This document shows, one piece after another, positions 1 to 5,199 of a stretch of 5,199 nucleotides of DNA. The stretch spans positions 1 through 5,199 of the forward strand of contig JBAZOJ010000247.1 in NCBI GenBank assembly GCA_041648755.1, in the 5' to 3' direction. Below the pieces are notes generated by a model. That model was given only the letters and a program-made list of their open reading frames with translations, made no database searches and was not told the origin of the DNA. How positions within the stretch are numbered: the first letter of the stretch is position 1; each line of letters begins with the position of its first letter. This DNA comes from JBAZOJ01 sp041648755. GTDB lineage: Bacteria > Planctomycetota > B143-G9. The translations under genes were made by a program, and so were the position numbers.

Positions 1-1
1 C

Positions 2-1585
2 TTGCAGAAGACGCCTTCAGTCTCCGCAGAGCCTGCACCCGTCCCGCAACCAAGCATTGCACCTTCGCCATCTCAGACTTTCGATGCCAGGAACGCTCCT
101 CTCCCCCTCATCGCCATCTTCCCCGGCTCTTTCCTGATGGGCTCCGATAAGGGCTTCTCCAGCGAAAAGCCTGCCCACAAGGTAACGCTGACGCATGCTT
201 TCCTGATTGGCGCCACAGAGATAACACAGAAGCAGTGGACAGCCACGATGGGCAATAACCCGAGCTGTTTCAAGGGCGACGACCTTCCCGTGGAGTGCGT
301 TCCCTGGGATGACGCAGTTGAGTTCTGCCGCAAGTTGACGGAAGCCGAGCGTGAGAAAGGCAACCTGCCTGAAGGAATGGCCTACCGCTTGCCCACTGAG
401 GCGGAGTGGGAGTACTGCTGCAGGGCAGGCACCGCTACCGAGTATTGCTTCGGCAATGATGCCATTCTTCTTGGTGACTATGCGTGGTTTGATGGCAACT
501 CGAATAACAGAACGCATCCCGTGGGAACGAAGAAGGCGAATGCCTGGGGCATTTGCGACATGCATGGCAACGTGTACGAGTGGTGCCAGGACTGGTATGC
601 GGATAAGTACTCAGGGGTCGACCAGGCCGACCCCGTTGGCCCGGCAACAGGTGATATGCGGGTGTTGCGCGGCGGTTCCTGGGACAGCAATGCTCAGCTC
701 TGTCGGTCTGCTTTCCGCTACTGGTTCTACCCCGACTACAGGAACTGCGACTTCGGTTTTCGAGTGGTTGTCACCCAGATGAGAGAGGCCGAAAAGAGGG
801 AAGAAGCTCCCAAGACCGAAGAAGAGCGGAAGAAAGAGGCGATGCGCGACCAGATGGAGAACGCTCCATTCCCCCTCATCGCCATCTCTCCCGGAACTTT
901 CATGATGGGCTCCGATAAAGGCTCAGACGACGAAAAGCCTGCCCACAAGGTAACGCTGACGCATGCTTTCTTGATGGGCGCCACGGAGGTGACGCAGGCG
1001 CAATACCGATCGGTTACGAACGCGAGCCCCAGCAGTTTCAAGGGCGACGACCTGCCCGTGGAGCAGGTCAGCCGGAATGACGCTATGGAGTTCTGCCGCA
1101 AGCTGACGGCGGCCGAGCGAAAGAAAGGGAACCTGCCTGCGGGGATGGAATATCGGCTACCGACGGAGGCAGAGTGGGAATACTGTTGCCGTGCTGGAAG
1201 TACGACAACTTATTGTTTTGGCGACGACGAAGGGCCGCTTGGTGATTACGCGTGGTTTGACAAGAACGCAAAGAGTACTACGCATCCGGTTGGGATAAAG
1301 AAGCCCAATGCATGGGGCCTGTACGACATGCATGGCAACGTGTGGGAATGGTGCCACGATTGGTATGCTGACAAGTATCAAGCGGGCAGTCAGACTGACC
1401 CCGTGGGCCCGGCAACAGGCGACTCGCAGATGATGCGCGGCGGCTCCTGGCTCAACGATGAGGGCTACTGTCGCTCCGCTAATCGCCTCAGGGGCACCCT
1501 TGTCAGCAGGCTCACCCCTGATGTCAGGAACTACTACGCCATCGGCTTTCGTGTTGTTGTGGGTGAACCGCTGACGCAAAAATAG
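2..1585 (+). CDS. Tandem SUMF1/FGE-sulfatase-domain protein, 5' partial
   Basis: The reading frame is open to the left edge. The TTG at base 2 has no visible ribosome site, so I treat the gene as truncated; 527 residues are visible (numbered from base 2). Residues 1-32 are a Pro/Ser/Ala-rich linker. Domain 1 spans about 33-257 and domain 2 about 289-520, separated by a highly charged Glu/Lys/Arg linker (258-288), probably helical. Each domain shows the SUMF1 family hallmarks: an opening PGxFxMGS, RLPTEAEWEY (129-138; 385-394), DMHGNVxEWC (186-195; 442-451), RGGSW (223-227; 479-483) followed by CRSA, and a closing GFRVVV. The family includes formylglycine-generating enzymes, EgtB/PvdO-type enzymes and many proteins of unknown role, often fused to kinases. 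Aligned to human SUMF1, the Cys341 position is kept (C234, C490) but Cys336 is Ser or Asn, so true sulfatase-activating activity is doubtful. Family assignment is firm; function is not. Confidence 0.93.
   Translation: MQKTPSVSAEPAPVPQPSIAPSPSQTFDARNAPLPLIAIFPGSFLMGSDKGFSSEKPAHKVTLTHAFLIGATEITQKQWTATMGNNPSCFKGDDLPVECVPWDDAVEFCRKLTEAEREKGNLPEGMAYRLPTEAEWEYCCRAGTATEYCFGNDAILLGDYAWFDGNSNNRTHPVGTKKANAWGICDMHGNVYEWCQDWYADKYSGVDQADPVGPATGDMRVLRGGSWDSNAQLCRSAFRYWFYPDYRNCDFGFRVVVTQMREAEKREEAPKTEEERKKEAMRDQMENAPFPLIAISPGTFMMGSDKGSDDEKPAHKVTLTHAFLMGATEVTQAQYRSVTNASPSSFKGDDLPVEQVSRNDAMEFCRKLTAAERKKGNLPAGMEYRLPTEAEWEYCCRAGSTTTYCFGDDEGPLGDYAWFDKNAKSTTHPVGIKKPNAWGLYDMHGNVWEWCHDWYADKYQAGSQTDPVGPATGDSQMMRGGSWLNDEGYCRSANRLRGTLVSRLTPDVRNYYAIGFRVVVGEPLTQK
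163..202 (+). repeat. Direct repeat copy 1 inside SUMF1 domain 1
   Basis: These 40 bases are identical to 931-970, exactly 768 bases (256 codons) downstream. They encode EKPAHKVTLTHAF, an early strand of the SUMF1 fold. Similarity in the same register begins near base 92 (matching 860) and continues through the GGSW motif, so the 40-mer is the best-conserved core of a whole-domain duplication. Confidence 0.9.
931..970 (+). repeat. Direct repeat copy 2 inside SUMF1 domain 2
   Basis: Perfect 40-base match to 163-202. Identity at synonymous positions as well as in protein points to a fairly recent domain duplication or to gene conversion between the two halves. Other stretches of the two domains have diverged clearly at the DNA level. 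Confidence 0.9.
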
Positions 1586-1634
1586 CGCGGCATTTGCCGA
1601 TCACAGTGCCCGCCCCGTGCTGCTGGGTATTCGC

Positions 1635-1674
1635 CCGGGCTGTTCTCTTTGCTCGCGGTTTACCACCAGCCCGG
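1635..1674. repeat. Inverted repeat, 8-base arms, in intergenic gap
   Basis: CCGGGCTG (1635-1642) is the exact reverse complement of CAGCCCGG (1667-1674), with a 24-base loop. There is no T-tract after the right arm, so it is a poor intrinsic terminator. It may be a weak stem or chance in GC-rich DNA. The 147-base gap it lies in holds no other convincing gene or RNA. Confidence 0.35.
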
Positions 1675-1708
1675 CCTCATAGGCTGCTGGATTTCCGCCC
1701 ACCACCTG

Positions 1709-1714
1709 TATGAT
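1709..1714 (+). promoter_or_regulatory. Possible -10 box (TATGAT) before the lipoprotein gene
   Basis: TATGAT matches the sigma-70 -10 consensus at five of six positions in an otherwise GC-rich stretch. No good TTGACA-like box is present 16-19 bases upstream, and a start site about 7 bases downstream would leave only about 12 bases of leader, almost overlapping the ribosome site. Tentative. Confidence 0.2.
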
Positions 1715-1721
1715 ATTGCGC

Positions 1722-1727
1722 AGGGGG
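1722..1727 (+). promoter_or_regulatory. Ribosome binding site AGGGGG setting the ATG at 1733
   Basis: A purine-rich AGGGGG lies 5 bases before ATG 1733. It supports this ATG over the upstream in-frame TTG at 1649. The ATG also places a lipoprotein signal peptide exactly at the N-terminus. Confidence 0.6.
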
Positions 1728-1732
1728 TGCCG

Positions 1733-3661
1733 ATGAAGGTCCTTCAAGCTTGCCTGTGCGCAGTGCTCATGCTCACACTTACCCAGGGCTGTTCCCGGCA
1801 CGAACAGGGGAACACGCTCGATGCCGCTCGGAAGCTATATCCCGGCATCATCGCCGAGTTGCTGCCCCCGACTCCGTTCTGCCGCTCGCAGATACAACTC
1901 CTCCCCGACAAACAAGGGCTCTTCAGCGGTGGGGTGCTCGATTACAGCACATCCCTGTTCACATCCCTGACAGCACTTCCCGAAGGCGACTTCTGTGGAG
2001 AGACGTACGACCCGGTCAGCGATTCGGTCTTTTCAGTGGTTACGCGTAACGCTCCGCCCGAAGAATGCTATATCCTCTGCCGGTCCCTGAATACCGGGGA
2101 AACTCTGACAATGCGTCTGTCCGATTTCAACGAGGGCAAAGGAGTCGGAGATCCTCTGAATATTCCGATTCCGCTTACTGCGTGGGACGGAAAGATTGTT
2201 CTGCTCGATTGGGGCCGCGTCCTTTTGTTGAACACAAAATCCATGACATCTCTATCTGAGGATGTCCGTCTCGATCCTGAAGAGTCCTGGCCCCTTGCCT
2301 TTGCGCGGTTCGGCCCGTGGGCGGTCTGCGGCACCAGGTGGCTCTGGTACGCTGTGAATGTGGCGGGCGATTCCCCGAAGGTGTTCACCATGGACCTGGA
2401 AGGCGACATGCCAAGCCGTGTCGCCGTGGATGGGTTGAGGGGCAGGTTCGCGTTTACCTCGCTCGCGAAGGGTGCGGCGCTGTACTATCTTGAAGAAGCT
2501 GGCCCGCGCTTCATCTTCAATGCGAAGTATCCTGTCATCCCCGGGCTTTCGCCGGGGCCATTGTGGTTCGACGAGGACGGTGAGTTGTATGTTGAGTTCC
2601 TTCCGTCCGGTGCGGAGGCCGCGACAGAACCCGCTTATTTCCATATTTCCGTGCCTGACGGCTTCTTCGAGCCCCGCAGCGCGGAAGAGATTCAAGGCTG
2701 CATTCCACCGTCTGCCCTTCGGTTGCTCGACCATCGCCTCAAATTCCCTGATGGCGAAGCGGTCCTTGCGATTCGGCGGCGCTACGGTACCACTCCCTTT
2801 GCGTGGATGTTCGCGGCACCCGGTGGGATCTCCAAGGAGCGGGATGTACTTGTACTCGATAATGGCGTAATTGCGACAATCGAGCCATTCGCGATCACTT
2901 TGTGCGATAGCACATCAGGAAAAATCCTGGACGTATTTCCGGCACCGGAAGGCGAGGGCTTTTGCCAGGCGGGCTCTATTGGTGTGGACCTATTGGGTGT
3001 GAGATCAGCATGCGTCGGAAAGAGAACACAGTCCCGCCACTTCAACATCGGCCGGAGGAGCCTTCATGTTGCTGGCGAGGGCGAGGATGATCCGTGGGAA
3101 GCATATTGTGAAGATGAATGGAGTACCTGGTGTGGGGGATGGGAGTACGATGCGAAATTCGCCCTCAGCCAAGGGATGAGAGTCCATGTTCCCCGGGGGC
3201 ACTTGGCGACTGCCCAAAAGGATGGGCACATGTACATTGTCAACGAGCGAACGCACGCGATCAACGAGGTGTCTGCGCCTGTGTACTTCGACGCCGTCCA
3301 TCCCATTGCCGATGATCTGGCTGTGGCGTACAGCGACGATACGGACAGGGTGCTCCTTGTCGGCTCGGGAGGCAAGTGGTTGGAGATACCTGATCCCCCG
3401 CTCAGCAATTTCACTACCGGGGTTCTCCCGCTCGTGTTCCCTGATCGACCGGATGTGCTTTCGCTCGACTTGCGCACGTGCCGTCTGTACAAGATTGTGG
3501 TGCCCGGGCGCATGAGCGTGGCCTTCTATATGTCAGACGGCATGGTGCTGCTCGAAGACAAACTTAACCACGCGATTTATCTTGCACGAATGACTGCCTG
3601 CGAGCCCGACGCGCAAACAGCCGATATTGTGAGGTTTGTGAAGGAGCGGCAAGGGAAATGA
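1733..3661 (+). CDS. Predicted lipoprotein of unknown function, 642 residues
   Basis: I do not recognise the family. Residues 1-20 form a lipoprotein signal: a Lys after Met, a hydrophobic core rich in Leu/Val/Ala, then TQGC with Cys20 as the likely lipidation site. The Thr at -3 and Gln at -2 depart from the usual Leu-Ala/Ser-Gly/Ala-Cys, so lipidation is probable, not certain. The mature part has no further membrane segment and alternates short hydrophobic strands with Gly/Asp turns, for example around WDGKIVLLDWGRVLLL, DNGVIATIEPFAITL and KDGHMYIVNERTHAINE. This resembles a beta-propeller (PQQ/WD40-like), but that is inferred from texture only. Thirteen cysteines besides Cys20 are scattered through it, including a C-x7-C pair at 459 and 467 in a Trp-rich segment. 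It starts 147 bases after the SUMF1-domain gene and ends at a TGA facing the RseP gene. Likely anchored in the envelope, facing the periplasm or the outside. Confidence 0.85.
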   Translation: MKVLQACLCAVLMLTLTQGCSRHEQGNTLDAARKLYPGIIAELLPPTPFCRSQIQLLPDKQGLFSGGVLDYSTSLFTSLTALPEGDFCGETYDPVSDSVFSVVTRNAPPEECYILCRSLNTGETLTMRLSDFNEGKGVGDPLNIPIPLTAWDGKIVLLDWGRVLLLNTKSMTSLSEDVRLDPEESWPLAFARFGPWAVCGTRWLWYAVNVAGDSPKVFTMDLEGDMPSRVAVDGLRGRFAFTSLAKGAALYYLEEAGPRFIFNAKYPVIPGLSPGPLWFDEDGELYVEFLPSGAEAATEPAYFHISVPDGFFEPRSAEEIQGCIPPSALRLLDHRLKFPDGEAVLAIRRRYGTTPFAWMFAAPGGISKERDVLVLDNGVIATIEPFAITLCDSTSGKILDVFPAPEGEGFCQAGSIGVDLLGVRSACVGKRTQSRHFNIGRRSLHVAGEGEDDPWEAYCEDEWSTWCGGWEYDAKFALSQGMRVHVPRGHLATAQKDGHMYIVNERTHAINEVSAPVYFDAVHPIADDLAVAYSDDTDRVLLVGSGGKWLEIPDPPLSNFTTGVLPLVFPDRPDVLSLDLRTCRLYKIVVPGRMSVAFYMSDGMVLLEDKLNHAIYLARMTACEPDAQTADIVRFVKERQGK

Positions 3662-3710
3662 TAAATGGTCGGAAGACAGGCCGGAGGCGGGAGGTAGTAG
3701 CCTTCCGTCC

Positions 3711-3725
3711 CCGCGCGATGCGCGG
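3711..3725. repeat. Small hairpin CCGCGC-GAT-GCGCGG
   Basis: A perfect 6-base stem with a 3-base loop, made entirely of G and C in the stem. It lies just left of the stronger 9-base stem at 3732-3752 and has no T-tract. Probably part of the same repeat cluster. Confidence 0.5.
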
Positions 3726-3731
3726 AAAGTA

Positions 3732-3752
3732 AACGAGCCGTCCCGGCTCGTT
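3732..3752. terminator. Probable bidirectional intrinsic terminator
   Basis: AACGAGCCG (3732-3740), loop TCC, CGGCTCGTT (3744-3752): a perfect 9-base stem. On the plus strand the stem ends in TT and runs into CTTTG; on the minus strand it ends in TT followed by TACTTT. Both T-tracts are short and interrupted. It lies 70 bases after the lipoprotein stop, between convergent genes, where a shared terminator is expected. Confidence 0.55.
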
Positions 3753-3806
3753 CTTTGCATGCCACAAACACGAAGCGAGACGCATCGTCTACTATGGCGG
3801 CCAACG

Positions 3807-3855
3807 CATGTGGGCGCAAATGCGCCCGCCTTTGCGGGCGAACACATGGGTTCGC
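3807..3855. repeat. Overlapping inverted repeats (alternative hairpins)
   Basis: Four stems share bases: CATGTG/CACATG (3807-3812 with 3843-3848), GGGCGC/GCGCCC (3812-3817 with 3822-3827), CGCCCGC/GCGGGCG (3823-3829 with 3834-3840) and GCGAAC/GTTCGC (3838-3843 with 3850-3855). The second and third cannot form together. The outer CATGTG pair encloses the CGCCCGC hairpin as a two-tier stem. It is likely an interspersed palindromic repeat; no coding sense is seen. Confidence 0.55.
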
Positions 3856-3867
3856 GCCCTACAATAA

Positions 3868-3882
3868 CGGCCTCTGAGGCCG
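3868..3882 (-). terminator. Possible terminator of the rseP-like gene
   Basis: CGGCCTC-T-GAGGCCG is a perfect 7+7 palindrome around one central base; sterically it would form a 6-base stem with a 3-base loop. On the minus strand it lies about 26 bases past the stop codon of the RseP-like gene and is followed by TTATTGT, a short T-rich tail. A GCGGGC/GCCCGC stem (3889-3903) precedes it directly. Confidence 0.45.
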
Positions 3883-3888
3883 ATGCGC

Positions 3889-3903
3889 GCGGGCACTGCC
3901 CGC
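3889..3903. repeat. Hairpin GCGGGC-ACT-GCCCGC after the rseP-like stop
   Basis: A perfect 6-base GC stem with a 3-base loop, five bases beyond the TAG stop on the minus strand. It lacks a T-tract on either side. It may stabilise the mRNA 3' end or be part of the neighbouring palindrome cluster. Confidence 0.45.
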
Positions 3904-3908
3904 CGAGC

Positions 3909-5199
3909 CTAATACCCGAAGATCAAATGGTATATGTCGTTGCCTGTGGCCAGCAGGAAGATTCCCAAAATCAGCACAAGGCCGACCTGAACCACGACCT
4001 GCTGCACCTTGATGCTCAGGGGCTTGCCGCGAATCCACTCGATCGCCAGCATCACGATGTTGCCGCCGTCGAGAATCGGAAGCGGTAGAAGGTTGACCAC
4101 GGCGAGGTTTATCGAAATCAGCACCAGGAAGTGCAAAAAGACCATAACGCCGACCGACAGCACCTTGTAGGAGATGTTCACGATGCCCACCGGGCCGCTG
4201 ACAAGCTTCGCTGAAACCTGGGCGGAGAGCAGCTTGGCAAGGAACAGGTAGGTCTTGTCAACAATCTGAACGCAGTCGTTCCAGCCGCGCGAGAAGGCCT
4301 CGCCGATCGACTTGGCCCGGATGATCTCCTGCTTGTACAGCAGGTTCACTCCGAACAGGCCGACAGGCGTTACGCTGTCATCACGCCGGGCCGTGAAGCG
4401 CACTTCGCCGCCCGACTCCAGCTTGATGTCCGCAAAACCATCCATGTTGTTCAGCGTGAACGACTTGATGTAGTCTCCCTCTTTCAGACCGGCCTGCTCG
4501 GCCGTCGAGCCCTTGGTCACCCAGATCGCGCGGTAACGGGGCTCGTCAGGATTAACCCTGATGCCGACCATCTTGCGGCCTTCCTTGTCGTTGGCGATTG
4601 GCGTCATTTTGAACTCGCGCCGCTCAACCCCGCGCAGGACCGTGATGGATACTTCGCCTTCCGCTCCGCTTATGGCCTTGACTATGGACTCGAAGCCCTC
4701 CATCCGCTGACCGGCAATCTCGATAATGTAGTCGCCCGCCAGTATCCCGGCTTTGGCTGCGGGGAGGTCGGGCTCGACCGACCCGATGGCTGGCATAATG
4801 GCAGCGTCGAGCAGGTAGGAGTAGATGGGGCGCGGGGTGACCAGAATCGTGTGCTCAGCTTCGCCGCGCTTCACGATGAAGGTCACTTCCTTGTTGGGTG
4901 AGGCCAGGATCTCGCCGTTGATAGTGTCGCCAGCGTTGAAATCGCCTACCGGCTTGCCGTTGACGCTTAGAATAGTGTCGCCGGTCTGGAAGCCCGCCGA
5001 GGTGAGCTCGGACGTGTCCGCGTGGAGGATGTTGGAGGTGGGGGGCTGGATGCCGATAGTGGGGAACAGGTCGCCAGCGTTCTTCTCGGACGCCACGTTC
5101 AGCGTAATGGTCTTCCCTTCGCGCTCGATTTCAAAAGCCATTGGAGTGCCGATTCTCGAAAGCGCGACATCCTGCTGGATGTCAGTGAAACTGTTGACC
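3909..5199 (-). CDS. rseP: RseP/YaeL-like site-2 zinc metalloprotease, 5' partial
   Basis: Family M50 intramembrane protease; E. coli RseP cleaves anti-sigma factor RseA within the membrane to release sigma-E. The frame stays open from the ATG at 5141 to the right edge, adding 19 codons that read as PDZ sequence (VNSFTDIQQD then VALSRIGTP), so that ATG is internal and the start and HExxH zinc site lie outside. Numbering from the 5141 Met: the end of one PDZ domain (to about 16), then three further PDZ-like units at about 28-103, 116-181 and 190-255, each with an AGxxxGDxI signature (AGFQTGDTI, AGILAGDYI, AGLKEGDYI). The C-terminal membrane part has SGPVGI (315-320), a transmembrane helix (about 327-349), NLLPLPILDGG (350-360) with the zinc-ligand Asp358, and a last helix (about 382-403). 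The end closely follows E. coli RseP. Usual RseP proteins have two PDZ domains, so this one looks enlarged. It converges on the lipoprotein gene. The stop is TAG. Confidence 0.95.
   Translation of the reverse strand, partial: VNSFTDIQQDVALSRIGTPMAFEIEREGKTITLNVASEKNAGDLFPTIGIQPPTSNILHADTSELTSAGFQTGDTILSVNGKPVGDFNAGDTINGEILASPNKEVTFIVKRGEAEHTILVTPRPIYSYLLDAAIMPAIGSVEPDLPAAKAGILAGDYIIEIAGQRMEGFESIVKAISGAEGEVSITVLRGVERREFKMTPIANDKEGRKMVGIRVNPDEPRYRAIWVTKGSTAEQAGLKEGDYIKSFTLNNMDGFADIKLESGGEVRFTARRDDSVTPVGLFGVNLLYKQEIIRAKSIGEAFSRGWNDCVQIVDKTYLFLAKLLSAQVSAKLVSGPVGIVNISYKVLSVGVMVFLHFLVLISINLAVVNLLPLPILDGGNIVMLAIEWIRGKPLSIKVQQVVVQVGLVLILGIFLLATGNDIYHLIFGY

Larger units (their letters stand above)
3662..3908. 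repeat. Palindrome-rich intergenic strip between convergent genes
   Basis: I see no believable gene here. The strip contains a run of inverted repeats: CCGCGC/GCGCGG (3711-3725), a 9-base stem at 3732-3752, overlapping stems at 3807-3855, CGGCCTC/GAGGCCG (3868-3882) and GCGGGC/GCCCGC (3889-3903). CGATGCGCG occurs twice (3716-3724 and 3881-3889). Two of the stems probably terminate the flanking genes. The density and overlap exceed what two terminators need and resemble REP or MITE-type interspersed repeats, which typically sit between convergent genes. Confidence 0.6.

Noticed and set aside
17..565. Long minus-strand open frame of 182 codons opposite SUMF1 domain 1
   Set aside because: It is a shadow of GC-rich coding DNA; the plus strand carries clear SUMF1 motifs throughout, and a similar shadow recurs opposite the second domain because the DNA is duplicated.
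1649..1732. Upstream in-frame TTG start for the lipoprotein (28 extra residues)
   Set aside because: It would bury the lipoprotein signal peptide behind 28 residues of unremarkable sequence, and it lacks a ribosome site; ATG 1733 has AGGGGG before it.
3577..3819. Minus-strand open frame of 80 codons overlapping the lipoprotein end and the intergenic strip
   Set aside because: It is mostly antisense to the lipoprotein gene and translates palindromic repeat DNA; there is no recognisable domain or ribosome site.
3662..3908. CRISPR array suggested by repeated palindromes
   Set aside because: The stems differ in sequence and spacing; there are no regular direct repeats with unique spacers.
3759..4088. 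Plus-strand open frame of 109 codons in the intergenic strip and antisense to rseP
   Set aside because: More than half is antisense to the highly conserved C-terminal RseP region, whose motifs prove the minus strand is coding.
3909..5141. RseP-like gene starting at the ATG at 5141
   Set aside because: The frame is open beyond it to the window edge and the 19 extra codons read as PDZ sequence; a start here would also remove the HExxH catalytic helix. The ATG is internal.

Overview
The window holds parts or all of three protein genes from what looks like a Gram-negative-type bacterium with a moderately GC-rich genome. Evidence for an outer-membrane lifestyle is a lipoprotein signal peptide and an RseP-type site-2 protease. 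The tandem SUMF1/FGE domains, the long RseP with extra PDZ domains and the uncharacterised large lipoprotein fit an environmental lineage such as the Planctomycetes/PVC group, deltaproteobacteria or a candidate phylum. That taxonomic guess is weak and rests on general style, not on a marker gene.

Layout. Bases 2-1585 (+) carry the 3' part of a protein with two SUMF1/formylglycine-generating-enzyme-like domains in tandem. It is open at the left edge. A 147-base gap (1586-1732) follows, with no strong terminator. Bases 1733-3661 (+) encode a 642-residue predicted lipoprotein of unknown function, probably beta-rich. Bases 3662-3908 are a short non-coding strip between convergent genes, packed with at least seven inverted repeats; some probably act as terminators and the rest resemble a REP/MITE-type repeat. 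Bases 3909-5199 (-) carry the C-terminal part of an RseP/YaeL-like intramembrane zinc protease. It runs off the right edge, and its HExxH motif lies outside the window.

How the genes relate. The two plus-strand genes could share a transcript, but the 147-base gap and the lack of functional linkage leave this open. RseP is a housekeeping envelope-stress protease transcribed towards them and is probably unrelated. I see no RNA genes, CRISPR arrays, transposase genes or phage genes. The points most worth a second look are the apparent four-PDZ architecture of the RseP homologue, the duplicated SUMF1 domains that keep an exact 768-base register but lack one catalytic cysteine, and the palindrome-rich intergenic strip.
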